Positions 38,550-47,258 of a stretch of DNA of 64,000 bases are shown here, piece by piece. A program made the translations under genes and the position numbers. The stretch spans positions 63,950 to 127,949 of the forward strand of contig NZ_DS999314.1 in the NCBI RefSeq assembly GCF_000156715.1. The letters run 5' to 3'. How positions within the stretch are numbered: position 1 is the first letter of the stretch; each line of letters starts with the position of its first letter. Source of the DNA: Francisella philomiragia subsp. philomiragia ATCC 25015. GTDB lineage: Bacteria > Pseudomonadota > Gammaproteobacteria > Francisellales > Francisellaceae. The notes under the pieces were generated by a model. The model did no database searches, was not told the origin of the DNA, and saw only the letters and a program-made list of their open reading frames with translations.

Positions 38550-39575
38550 ATGTATGATTATGTCATAATCACTCACATTCCAGCTTTTTATAAGGTTAAC
38601 TTGTATAATCAGTTAGCTAAGAAGCTAAATATCTTTGTTGTTTTCTTAGCCTCGAATACAAATGAAAAAAGAGCAAACGACTTTGTTGGTTTAGATAACG
38701 TATCTTTTGAGTATCAAGTTTTATTCTCAGGTAATTTACAACAGCGAAACTCTTCAGCGAATATCAAAAGATTAAGAAGTATCTTAAAAAGTATTCAATA
38801 TAAAAGAATATTAGTAAGTGGTTGGGATTTGCGTGAGTTTTGGTATGTTATATTTGCTAATCGTAAAAACAAAAATTGTCTAGCTCTTGAGTCAACTATT
38901 AATGAAAGTAAGGCTACAGGAATACAAGCATTAATAAAAAAAATATTTCTATCGCGAATAGCTACAGTTTTTGCATCTGGTACTCTTCATCGAGAGTTAT
39001 TACTAAAACTTGGATATCGTGGCGATATAAAAATTACAAGAGGTGTTGGTATTATCAACAAACCAAGCTTTAATAAAGAAGTAAGAGAGTATCACAAAAA
39101 GTTTCTTTATGTTGGAAGATTATCAGCCATTAAAAATTTAAAAATATTAGTTCAGGTATTTAATAGCCTAAAAGGTTATAGCCTAACAATAATTGGTGAG
39201 GGAGAACAGAGGGAATATTTACAAAAAATCGCGAATGATAACATTGTGTTTAAATCAGCTATTGAGAATAAAAAACTTAAAAATGAATTTCTTAGTCATG
39301 ATGTTTTTGTGCTACCTAGCTTGGTTGAACCATGGGGGTTAGTAGTTGAAGAGGCGTTTTATTTCGGTTTGCCTGTGATTATTAGCCAAAACTGTGGAGC
39401 TAGAGATATTGTCAAAGATAATATAAATGGTTATTGGATAGCCCCACAAAATATTGATGGACTAATTTCATTAATCCGAGCAATTAACTCAGATAAATAT
39501 CATGAGCTTATCACTGGTGTGGAGAAATTCTCTCTAAATGCAAAGGATATTGAGCAAGTTGAGGCTTATTTATGA
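38550..39575 (+). CDS. Family 4 glycosyltransferase
   Basis: A 341-aa GT-B transferase. The N-terminal half begins MYDYVIITHIPAFYKVNLYN, typical of fucosyl- or mannosyl-type GT4 donors. FLYVGRLSAIKNLKILVQVF (about 188), YSLTIIGEGEQREYL (about 210) and LPSLVEPWGLVVEEAFYFGL (about 253; E-x7-E motif) are canonical donor-binding parts. The stop overlaps the next start by four bases (ATGA). The last residues (KDIEQVEAYL) show a complete C-terminal helix, so the protein is full length. Confidence 0.88.
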   Translation: MYDYVIITHIPAFYKVNLYNQLAKKLNIFVVFLASNTNEKRANDFVGLDNVSFEYQVLFSGNLQQRNSSANIKRLRSILKSIQYKRILVSGWDLREFWYVIFANRKNKNCLALESTINESKATGIQALIKKIFLSRIATVFASGTLHRELLLKLGYRGDIKITRGVGIINKPSFNKEVREYHKKFLYVGRLSAIKNLKILVQVFNSLKGYSLTIIGEGEQREYLQKIANDNIVFKSAIENKKLKNEFLSHDVFVLPSLVEPWGLVVEEAFYFGLPVIISQNCGARDIVKDNINGYWIAPQNIDGLISLIRAINSDKYHELITGVEKFSLNAKDIEQVEAYL

Positions 39576-40723
39576 AAATTTTGATTGTCCATAACCGCTA
39601 TCAGTCAAATAATATTGGTGGCGAAGATATAGTTTATGATAATGAGTTAAAGTCTTTGCGAGAATTACATGGCGAAGATAATGTTTTGGCATATCAGGTT
39701 TCTAATGATGATATTAGCAAATTTAGCTTATTATTTGGGATATGGTTTTCACGCAAGCATTATAGAAATATTAAAAAAATAGTTAGGGATAATAATATTG
39801 ATATAGTCCATGTGCATAATTTTTTTCCATTGTTGACACCAAGTGTCTTTAAGGCTGCAAAAAAATCTGGCGCTAAAGTGGTGCATACACTTCACAATTA
39901 CAGACTATGGTGTATATCTGGTATTCTATATAGAGATGGCTTTGGTGCATGTGAACTATGTACCAAAAGTAAATTGCCTATTTTTGGTATAAAAAATAAG
40001 TGCTATAGGAAATCACGATTACAAAGCTTGGTTGCTCAGGCCGCATTTAGTTTTTATAAGCTCTTCAAAATGTTTAAGAATATTGACTATTATTTTGTGT
40101 TGACTGATTTTCAAAGGCAAAAGGTTAAAGAGCTTGGTATTTCAAACCACAAAATTATCCTCAAACCAAATAGTATCTCTTTGGCTGTAGATCAACATAC
40201 TCAAAAAACTAGACAAAACTATATTTATGTGGGTAGGCTTGAAGAATCTAAGGGTATATTTGAGCTTTTAGATACATGGGTATCTTTAGATGATAAGTTT
40301 GTGTTGACTGTAGTTGGCGATAGTCCTGATAGTGATGAAATAATTAATAAATATTCATCTAAAAATATTATTTTTAAAGGAAAATGTACTAGGGAAGAGA
40401 CGCTATCTTTGATTTCACAATCGAAGTATCTAATTCAGCCATCTGTTTGGTATGAAACATTTGGTTTGACGATAATAGAGGCTATGAGTTTTGGCGTTCC
40501 TGTTATTGGTTTTGACATTGGTACGCGTAGAGATTTTATCAAAAATCGAGAAAATGGCTTCATAACTACAAAAAATGACTTACAAAGAACTATACAAAAC
40601 TCTTATGACTATAGTAATTATGAGCTGATGAGTCAAAATGCGAAAAATTCTGCAAAGCAATATCAAAATGATTATATAATAGCTAGGCAGTTAGAGATTT
40701 ATAAAAATATTTTAGAAGGTTGA
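39572..40723 (+). CDS. Family 4 glycosyltransferase
   Basis: A 383-aa GT4 enzyme. HNRYQSNNIGGEDIVYDNEL (about 7) with the GG loop, VHVHNFFPLLTPSVFKAAKK (about 77), HTLHNYRLWC (about 104), IYVGRLEESKGIFELLDTW (about 217) and WYETFGLTIIEAMSFGVPVI (about 288; E-x7-E) mark a complete GT-B fold. A cysteine pair, CELCTKSKLPIFGIKNKC (about 130), follows the His-containing motif, as in related O-antigen transferases. It overlaps the upstream GT4 gene by four bases. Confidence 0.88.
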   Translation: MKILIVHNRYQSNNIGGEDIVYDNELKSLRELHGEDNVLAYQVSNDDISKFSLLFGIWFSRKHYRNIKKIVRDNNIDIVHVHNFFPLLTPSVFKAAKKSGAKVVHTLHNYRLWCISGILYRDGFGACELCTKSKLPIFGIKNKCYRKSRLQSLVAQAAFSFYKLFKMFKNIDYYFVLTDFQRQKVKELGISNHKIILKPNSISLAVDQHTQKTRQNYIYVGRLEESKGIFELLDTWVSLDDKFVLTVVGDSPDSDEIINKYSSKNIIFKGKCTREETLSLISQSKYLIQPSVWYETFGLTIIEAMSFGVPVIGFDIGTRRDFIKNRENGFITTKNDLQRTIQNSYDYSNYELMSQNAKNSAKQYQNDYIIARQLEIYKNILEG

Positions 40724-40727
40724 TAGT

Positions 40728-41498
40728 TTGAAAGTATCGATAATTACAGTTTGTTACAATTCTGCAGAGACTATTGAAAAGACAATTCAATCAGTAATTT
40801 CACAAAGCTATCAGGATATTGAATATATAATAGTTGATGGTGGTAGTTATGATGGCACTTTGGATATATTAGCAAAGTATCGCGCTAAGCTCTCAAAAGT
40901 AGTAAGCGAATCAGATGATGGTATCTATGATGCTATGAATAAAGGTATCGCTTTAGCAACTGGGGATATCATTGGTATTTTAAATAGTGATGACTGCTAT
41001 AATAATAGTGATGTTATAGACAGTATTGTGAGTGCGTTTAGGCAGAATGATAAAGATATGCTTTTTGCAGATTTGAAATTTGTTAATGATAATGGCAAGA
41101 TCCTGCGTTATTACTCAGCTAAGCGTTTTACTCCAAATAGATTGAAATTTGGAATTATGCCACCGCATCCGACACTTTTTGTCAAAAAAACTATTTATCA
41201 AAAATATGGAGTCTACCGTTTAGATTTTAAGATTGCTGCAGATTATGAGATTTTTGTGAGATTCTTGCTTGTGAATAGACTTTCGTATACATATTTAAAT
41301 AAATGTATAATTAATATGTTGGTAGGCGGGGTTAGTACTAGTAATTTGCAGAGTAAAAAGATTATTAACCAAGAAACGATTAAAGCTCTAGAGTTAAATG
41401 GCATTAAGGCAAATTATTTATGTATTTCGACTAAGTATGTCACCAAAATACTAGAAATACTGAAAGGTCGACTGTTAAACTATTATAAGAAAAACTAA
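40728..41498 (+). CDS. Family 2 glycosyltransferase with TTG start
   Basis: A 256-aa GT2 enzyme: VSIITVCYNSAETIEKTIQS (about 3), YIIVDGGSYDGTLDILAKY (about 33), ESDDGIYDAMNKGIALATGD (about 62) and IIGILNSDDCYNNSD (about 83). PHPTLFVKKTIYQKYG and KIAADYEIFVRFLLV form the acceptor side. TTG 40728 starts the frame, with AGAAGG upstream, four bases after the preceding stop. It is the last transferase before manB. Confidence 0.87.
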   Translation: MKVSIITVCYNSAETIEKTIQSVISQSYQDIEYIIVDGGSYDGTLDILAKYRAKLSKVVSESDDGIYDAMNKGIALATGDIIGILNSDDCYNNSDVIDSIVSAFRQNDKDMLFADLKFVNDNGKILRYYSAKRFTPNRLKFGIMPPHPTLFVKKTIYQKYGVYRLDFKIAADYEIFVRFLLVNRLSYTYLNKCIINMLVGGVSTSNLQSKKIINQETIKALELNGIKANYLCISTKYVTKILEILKGRLLNYYKKN

Positions 41499-41534
41499 AT
41501 TTATAAGTATATAAGATTATTTTGGGAGATTTGT

Positions 41535-43019
41535 GTGGAAAAAGTAGTTATAAAAGATGTTATTAACTCTAGTGGTGTGAAGTTCGGTACTAGTGGGGTT
41601 AGAGGTTTAGTTGTAGCAATGACCGATAAAATTTGTTGGCTATATACTAAGGCTTTTATTCAGTTTTTGGAGCAGAAGTACTCAATAACCAAAGGTTCAA
41701 AGATTGCTATAGCTCATGATCTGCGTGATAGTAGTCCTCGGATAACTAAGGCTGTGATTAAGGCAGTCAAAGATAGTGGCTATGAACCAGTGTATTGTGG
41801 AGAGATCCCATCTCCAGCTGTGATGCTATATGGTATATCTAATCAAATACCATCAGTTATGGTTACAGGTAGCCACATTCCAGAAGATAGAAATGGTATC
41901 AAATTTAATACTCCTTATGGAGAAGTTCTCAAAGAAGATGAGGAAATGATTGTTAGCCAAGCGATTACGGTTGATGATGCTACTTTTGATAAAAATGACA
42001 TGTTTTTGCAAAAAATAGAACTACCAAAAATCTGTAATCAAGCACATATACAGTATGTGGATAGATATTTAGATTTCTTCCCACAAAATTGCTTGTCGGG
42101 TAAGACTATTGGATTGTATGAGCATTCATCTGTAGGGCGTAGGATAGTCAAAGAAATTCTTGAAAAGTTAGGTGCAAAGGTTATCTTACTAGGATTCTCA
42201 GAGAGATTTGTATCAGTAGATACTGAAGCAATTCGTCAAGAAGATGTGAAGCTTGCAAAACAGTGGGCTAATGAGTATGAAATTGATAGTATTGTATCAA
42301 CAGATGGCGATGCTGATAGGCCTCTGGTTAGTGATGAGCATGGTAACTGGTTAAAAGGCGATATTTTAGGTGTATTGACAGCTAAATATCTTCAAGCTGA
42401 TGTTATCGCGACACCGGTAAGTAGTAATAGTGTAGCAGAAAAAATAGGTTATTTTAATAATGTAATTAGAACTAAGATAGGCTCACCATATGTAATTGCT
42501 GCAATGAATGAGCTACTTATTAATAATCAAAATGCTGTAGTTGGATATGAAGCAAATGGTGGATTTCTATTAGCTAGTGATATATCAAGAGATGGCAAAG
42601 TTCTAAAAGCATTAGCTACAAGAGATGCTGTGATACCTATGCTTGCTGTGATGATGCTATCTATTAATGCGAATAAAACAGTCTCAGAACTTTTATTTGA
42701 TTTACCATCTCGATATACAGCAAGTAGCAAGATTGATGATTTTGCCACTGAAAAAAGCCAAGAAATCCTGAAATCAATATTAGCTGGCGAGTCAGATCTT
42801 TTAGATAAGGTTATATCTCAGCATTTTGATGGTAAAAATAGCATTGAAAATATCGATACAACAGATGGTGTTAGAGTAACTATGACTAATCAAGATATTG
42901 TTCATCTTAGGCCGTCAGGTAATGCACCGGAGTTAAGATGCTATACAGAGGCTACTACTGAAGAGTCAGCTAAGAAACTAAATCAGTGTTGTGTTGATTT
43001 GATTAATGATACTCACTAA
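41535..43019 (+). CDS. manB: Phosphomannomutase
   Basis: Interconverts mannose-6-phosphate and mannose-1-phosphate for ManC. 494 aa, GTG start at 41535 with GGGAGA upstream. The phosphoserine loop is VTGSHIPEDRNGIKF (about 110), the metal loop STDGDADRPLVSDEHG (about 254), the sugar loop GYEANGGFLLASD (about 336) and the phosphate-binding loop HLRPSGNAPELRCYTEA (about 456). The active-site loop has Ser-His-Ile, as in the O-antigen-cluster ManB group. It closes the polysaccharide locus, converging on rho with a 115-bp gap in which I find no clear intrinsic terminator. Confidence 0.92.
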   Translation: MEKVVIKDVINSSGVKFGTSGVRGLVVAMTDKICWLYTKAFIQFLEQKYSITKGSKIAIAHDLRDSSPRITKAVIKAVKDSGYEPVYCGEIPSPAVMLYGISNQIPSVMVTGSHIPEDRNGIKFNTPYGEVLKEDEEMIVSQAITVDDATFDKNDMFLQKIELPKICNQAHIQYVDRYLDFFPQNCLSGKTIGLYEHSSVGRRIVKEILEKLGAKVILLGFSERFVSVDTEAIRQEDVKLAKQWANEYEIDSIVSTDGDADRPLVSDEHGNWLKGDILGVLTAKYLQADVIATPVSSNSVAEKIGYFNNVIRTKIGSPYVIAAMNELLINNQNAVVGYEANGGFLLASDISRDGKVLKALATRDAVIPMLAVMMLSINANKTVSELLFDLPSRYTASSKIDDFATEKSQEILKSILAGESDLLDKVISQHFDGKNSIENIDTTDGVRVTMTNQDIVHLRPSGNAPELRCYTEATTEESAKKLNQCCVDLINDTH

Positions 43020-43134
43020 TACTCACATACTAGCTAATAATACTAGATTTCTATTTGAATTTAATCCTGTCGAATTTGATTTCAAGAATGATAAAAAGAT
43101 AAAATAGGTTGATAGATAAAAAATTGACCTAGGT

Positions 43135-44397
43135 TTAAATAGCGCCTCTTTTCATAGTCTCGAAGAACTCTTCATTAGTTAATGAACCTTTCATTTTTTC
43201 TGTTAGGAACTCCATGGCTTGAACATCTTCCATACCACCAAGAATCTTACGTAGTACCCAAAGTTTTTGTAGTTCTTCAGGAGTTGTAAGAAGCTCTTCT
43301 CTACGCGTACCAGATCTATCAAAACTAATAGCAGGGAATACGCGACGCTCTGCAATCTTACGATCAAGATGAAGTTCCATGTTACCAGTACCTTTGAATT
43401 CCTCAAAGATAACCTCATCCATCTTAGAGCCAGTCTCTACAAGAGCTGTTGCAATGATTGTCAAGCTACCACCTTCAGCAGTATTACGCGCAGCACCAAA
43501 GAATCTCTTAGGCTTTTGCAGAGCATTCGCCTCTACACCACCAGATAGTACACGACCAGAAGCTGGTGATACAGTGTTATAAGCACGTGCAAGTCTTGTG
43601 ATTGAGTCAAGTAGAATTACTACATCTTGTTTGTGTTCAACCAGTCTTTTTGCTTTTTCAATTACGATTTCAGCTAACTGGACATGACGAGCTGCAGGTT
43701 CATCGAAAGTAGATGCTACTACTTCACCACGCACTGAGCGTTGCATTTCTGTAACTTCCTCAGGACGCTCATCGATCAGTAGCATGATTAGATTACATTC
43801 AGGATGGTTCTTAGCAATTGATGTTGCGATATTTTGCATCATAATTGTTTTACCAGTTTTTGGAGGCGCAACAATTAGACCACGCTGACCTTTACCAAAT
43901 GGAGCAGCTAAGTCGATGACTCTTGCCGTAATATCTTCATTTGAACCATTCCCTATTTCCATAGTTAGCCTTTCTTTAGCATACTCAGGAGTTAAGTTTT
44001 CAAATAAGATTTTTTTCCTAGCTAATTCTGGTGAATCAAAGTTAACACTGTCAATATGCTTTACTGCAAAGTATTTTTCATTATCACGAGGTGGGCGAAT
44101 CTTACCAACAATACTATCACCAGTTCTTAGATTTAGCTTTCTGATAAAAGCAGGTGAAACATAGATATCATCTGGAGATGCAAAATATGAGCTATCAGAA
44201 GATCTCAAGAAGCCATAGCCATCTTGTAGAACCTCTAAGATACCTTCGCCATATATATCTTCACCCTTATCGGCATGGTATTTAAGAATTGAGAAGATAA
44301 GTTCTTGTTTTCTTGCACGAAGTGATTCAAGATCTAGACTTTGAGCTATATCCATTAGCTCATTAACAGATTTATACTTTAATTCATTTAAGTTCAT
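43135..44397 (-). CDS. rho: Transcription termination factor Rho
   Basis: A 420-aa hexameric RNA helicase, matching E. coli Rho (419 aa). The N-terminal Rho domain ([20 protein letters not shown]) and the RNA-binding cold-shock-like domain ([15 protein letters not shown], about 57) precede the Walker [16 protein letters not shown] (about 174), Walker [17 protein letters not shown] (about 262) and the Q/R-loop region [20 protein letters not shown]. No insertion is present. It lies 41 bp after trxA on the same strand, an arrangement known from enterobacteria, and probably shares its promoter. Confidence 0.97.
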   Translation of the reverse strand: MNLNELKYKSVNELMDIAQSLDLESLRARKQELIFSILKYHADKGEDIYGEGILEVLQDGYGFLRSSDSSYFASPDDIYVSPAFIRKLNLRTGDSIVGKIRPPRDNEKYFAVKHIDSVNFDSPELARKKILFENLTPEYAKERLTMEIGNGSNEDITARVIDLAAPFGKGQRGLIVAPPKTGKTIMMQNIATSIAKNHPECNLIMLLIDERPEEVTEMQRSVRGEVVASTFDEPAARHVQLAEIVIEKAKRLVEHKQDVVILLDSITRLARAYNTVSPASGRVLSGGVEANALQKPKRFFGAARNTAEGGSLTIIATALVETGSKMDEVIFEEFKGTGNMELHLDRKIAERRVFPAISFDRSGTRREELLTTPEELQKLWVLRKILGGMEDVQAMEFLTEKMKGSLTNEEFFETMKRGAI

Positions 44398-44438
44398 TTG
44401 ATTCTCTATTTATAAAAAAATAATATTGATCTAACTAA

Positions 44439-44762
44439 TTATAGATATTTGTCTACGATTGAGATTAATTGAGTTTTTTGTACTACACCAACTTTAGTTT
44501 CTTTGTTTTCGCCATCTTTGAAAACCATAAGAGTAGGTACGCCACGCACACCGAATTTCATTGCTGTTTCTTCGTTGTCATCGATATTTATTTTGCATAC
44601 TTTAACTTTGTCGCCATAATGCTCAGCAACTTGCTCTAGTATTGGAGAAAGCATCTTGCAAGGACCACACCAAGGAGCCCAAAAATCTAATAATACTGGA
44701 GTATCACTATTTAATACTTCGCTTTCGAACTGGCTATCTAATATATCGATACATTTTGACAT
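44439..44762 (-). CDS. trxA: Thioredoxin
   Basis: A 107-aa thioredoxin with the active site WAPWCGPCKMLSPILEQ (Cys32/Cys35 region) and the cis-Pro loop VRGVPTLMVFKDGE. It donates electrons to ribonucleotide reductase and other disulfide targets in the cytoplasm. It is the first gene of the trxA-rho unit, transcribed leftward; a good promoter and a perfect 16-bp palindrome lie in its leader. AAAGGAAAATC precedes ATG 44762. Confidence 0.97.
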   Translation of the reverse strand: MSKCIDILDSQFESEVLNSDTPVLLDFWAPWCGPCKMLSPILEQVAEHYGDKVKVCKINIDDNEETAMKFGVRGVPTLMVFKDGENKETKVGVVQKTQLISIVDKYL

Positions 44763-44805
44763 GCTTTGATTTTCCTTTAAGTTTTTTGATTCTAAAACTG
44801 AATTA

Positions 44806-44821
44806 AGCAGAAGCTTCTGCT
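44806..44821. promoter_or_regulatory. Perfect 16-bp palindrome in the trxA-rho leader
   Basis: AGCAGAAGCTTCTGCT is fully self-complementary and lies between the trxA promoter and the trxA start, 44 bases before the ATG. It has no loop and no T-run, so it looks like a protein-binding site for a dimer more than a terminator. The regulator is unknown. Confidence 0.45.
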
Positions 44822-44863
44822 GTATTTTGATAATTTTATAAGAAGTTAAACTAATTGTTAGTT

Positions 44864-44891
44864 ATTATAAACAAAAAAACTTCTTAGACAA
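44864..44891 (-). promoter_or_regulatory. Sigma70-like promoter for trxA-rho
   Basis: On the minus strand, TTGTCT (44891-44886), a 16-bp spacer with a T-run, then TATAAT (44869-44864). The -10 is about 100 bases upstream of the trxA start codon, leaving room for the palindrome-bearing leader. Confidence 0.5.
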
Positions 44892-44960
44892 ATTTTTTTA
44901 GCTATTTTACAGATATTTTTTTATAATGGGGATAGTTATAAAAATAAGCTTTTGTTTTGT

Positions 44961-45887
44961 ATGTCAAAGATAGTCGCAACAGTAGATTTAGGTTCAAATA
45001 GTTTTCATATGCTGATAAGTGAAATCAAGCCTGACGGCGAGGTTGTTACATTATCAAAACAAAAGCAAAAAGTACAGCTAAGAGCAGGTCTTAATAATAA
45101 TCTAACAATTAGTAAAGATGCTCAAGAAAGAGCTATTGAGTGCTTGGAGTTTTTTGCTCAAGAAATTCAAAAATATAAAGTTGAGCATGTAAAAGCAGTG
45201 GGCACATATACTCTTAGAAAAGCTAAAAATAATATAAAAGGTTTTAAAAAGAAATTAGATAAAGCTTTAGGGACGAAAATTAAGATTATTTCTGGTCCGG
45301 AAGAGGCACGTCTGGTCTATGTTGGGGCTAGAGATAATCACGATGCAAAGCAAAAAACATTAGTTATAGATATCGGAGGAGGCTCCACCGAACTTGTAAT
45401 TGGTAGAGGTGATAAGATATTAATTGCTCGTAGTCTAGATATGGGCTGTGTAGGTATGCAAAAGGATCACTTTAGTAATGAGAAGCTTGATTTTGCTAAT
45501 TTCTATGCAGCTACTGCTATGGCAAAAGAAATACTCTCTCCTATTTTAAGTAAATATAAGAAAATAAGCTGGAGCAATGTCTTAGGTTCTTCAGGAACTA
45601 TTATTGCCGTGGTCGGAATCTGCCAAGAGATTACTGGAGATTGTATTGTTACCAAAGAATTCTTAAACAATCTAATTACAATGATGATGGACAAGCGAGA
45701 GGTTGAGCATATTCGCTTTGAGGGCTTGAGAGAGGATAGAGAGAGCGTTTTGGCTGGAGGAGTAGCAATTTTGTATGCTATTTTTGATTGTCTTGGAATT
45801 TCTGAAATGAAGTTGTCTAATGGCGCAGTGCGTGAAGGTATGCTATACGAGCTTGTTAAACGTAAGTATAAGATTGTTATAGATTAG
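44961..45887 (+). CDS. Ppx/GppA-family phosphatase
   Basis: A 308-aa actin-fold phosphatase acting on polyphosphate or pppGpp. ATG 44961 gives MSKIVATVDLGSNSFHMLIS, the phosphate-1 loop. TLVIDIGGGSTELVIGRGDK (about 137) is phosphate-2, and LGSSGTIIAVVGICQ (about 212) follows. GNAxxEG-like residues (SNGAVREGMLYELV) end the domain. It lacks the C-terminal HD-like domain of E. coli Ppx (513 aa), so it is the short type, and polyphosphatase and guanosine-pentaphosphatase activity cannot be told apart. It is divergent from trxA; TATAAT at 44922-44927 may be its -10. Confidence 0.9.
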   Translation: MSKIVATVDLGSNSFHMLISEIKPDGEVVTLSKQKQKVQLRAGLNNNLTISKDAQERAIECLEFFAQEIQKYKVEHVKAVGTYTLRKAKNNIKGFKKKLDKALGTKIKIISGPEEARLVYVGARDNHDAKQKTLVIDIGGGSTELVIGRGDKILIARSLDMGCVGMQKDHFSNEKLDFANFYAATAMAKEILSPILSKYKKISWSNVLGSSGTIIAVVGICQEITGDCIVTKEFLNNLITMMMDKREVEHIRFEGLREDRESVLAGGVAILYAIFDCLGISEMKLSNGAVREGMLYELVKRKYKIVID

Positions 45888-45932
45888 AATAATTAAGAGC
45901 GTTAGCTAAAAATCAAAAAAGGATTTATTTAG

Positions 45933-47171
45933 ATGAAGTATGTTCCATTGGCAGCTCGATTAAGACCTCAGAGTATTGAGGAAGTAATAGGTCAGGAGCA
46001 TATACTATCAAAAAGTGGATCATTAACAAAAATTTTGGCTGGTGATGGGATTTGCTCGCTAATACTATGTGGAAAACCAGGTGTTGGTAAAACTACTTTA
46101 GCTAAAATTATAGCTAGTTCTAAGCGGTTAGAATTTTTTGAGCTATCTGCAGTTGATTCTGGTGTTAAAGATGTTAAAAAAATAATCGCAGATAATCAAC
46201 ATTTAGGTAGTTTTGTACTATTTTTAGATGAAATTCATCGATTTAATAAATCACAACAGGATTTACTTTTACCTTATGTTGAGTCTGGCAAAATTATTTT
46301 AATTGGAGCAACTACTGAAAATCCAACATATTACTTAAATAATGCTCTAGTTTCGCGAGTATTTATTTTACGATTGAAAAGGCTGAATATTTCAGAGACC
46401 CGTAAGCTTATTCAAAGAGCTATAACCAAGGATGAATTATTAGCAAAACATTCTTTTGAAATTGATGATGATTTATACAATGCTATACACAACTATAGTG
46501 AAGGTGATTGTCGTAAAATTTTAAATTTGCTTGAGAGGATGTTTCTAATTAGTGATAGAACTAACACTATTCATCTTGATAAGGATCTTTTTGATCGGGC
46601 AGTAGGTGAGGCATCAAGAGATTTTCACCGTGAAGGTAAAGAGTTCTATGAGCAACTATCGGCTTTTCACAAGTCTGTCAGAGGTACAGATCCTGATGCG
46701 GCTATATTTTGGCTGAGTGTAATGTTAGATAATGGGGCTGATCCTCTAGTTATCGCTAGAAGAATGTTGTGTATAGCTTCTGAAGATATCGGTAATGCTG
46801 ATCCTCAAGCTTTGAGAGTCGCCATAGATGCTTGGAATGCTTATGAAAAATTAGGTATGCCAGAGGGGCGGTTGGTTTTGTCGCAGGCAGCTATATATTT
46901 AGCAGTAGCACCCAAAAGTAATGCTTGCTATAAGGCGCTAGCAGATGCCCAACAGATTGTTAAAAGTTTGGGCAATATTGAAGTTCCTCAGCATCTTAAG
47001 AACTATAAAGATAGTAATTATTTATATCCACATAATTATCCAAATGCTTATGTAGTACAACAATATTTGCCAAAAAATATTAGTCAAACTTTTTATACTC
47101 CAAATACAGCTGGTTTTGAGTCGAAGATAAAAATGAAGTTAGATAGTATAAACAAAATCAAGAAGTTATAA
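45933..47171 (+). CDS. rarA: Replication-associated recombination protein A (AAA+ ATPase)
   Basis: A 412-aa clamp-loader-like ATPase, also known as MgsA. VPLAARLRPQSIEEVIGQEH is the family opening. Walker A is CGKPGVGKTTLAKII (about 46), Walker B FVLFLDEIHRFNKSQQDLLL (about 95), sensor 1 GATTENPTYYLNNALVSR. The C-terminal tetramerisation region has FHKSVRGTDPDAAIFWL and ARRMLCIASEDIGNADPQ. It acts at stalled replication forks with single-strand binding protein. AAAGGA precedes ATG 45933. It is 87 bp ahead of rpoA2. Confidence 0.95.
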   Translation: MKYVPLAARLRPQSIEEVIGQEHILSKSGSLTKILAGDGICSLILCGKPGVGKTTLAKIIASSKRLEFFELSAVDSGVKDVKKIIADNQHLGSFVLFLDEIHRFNKSQQDLLLPYVESGKIILIGATTENPTYYLNNALVSRVFILRLKRLNISETRKLIQRAITKDELLAKHSFEIDDDLYNAIHNYSEGDCRKILNLLERMFLISDRTNTIHLDKDLFDRAVGEASRDFHREGKEFYEQLSAFHKSVRGTDPDAAIFWLSVMLDNGADPLVIARRMLCIASEDIGNADPQALRVAIDAWNAYEKLGMPEGRLVLSQAAIYLAVAPKSNACYKALADAQQIVKSLGNIEVPQHLKNYKDSNYLYPHNYPNAYVVQQYLPKNISQTFYTPNTAGFESKIKMKLDSINKIKKL

Positions 47172-47258
47172 TTAAGCTATTAAAATTCTATATTTGTATG
47201 TTATAATCTTTGGAATTAAATTATATCTAATAAAATTATAACTAGGTTTTATACTGCT

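Noticed and set aside
13556-43019. Insertion sequences or integrase bounding the O-polysaccharide locus
   Set aside because: I searched both ends and the internal gaps for transposase-like frames and terminal repeats and found none; the locus ends are housekeeping genes.
43020-43134. Bidirectional intrinsic terminator between manB and rho
   Set aside because: Only a 4-5 bp AGGT/ACCT pairing is present, with interruptions; not convincing on either strand.
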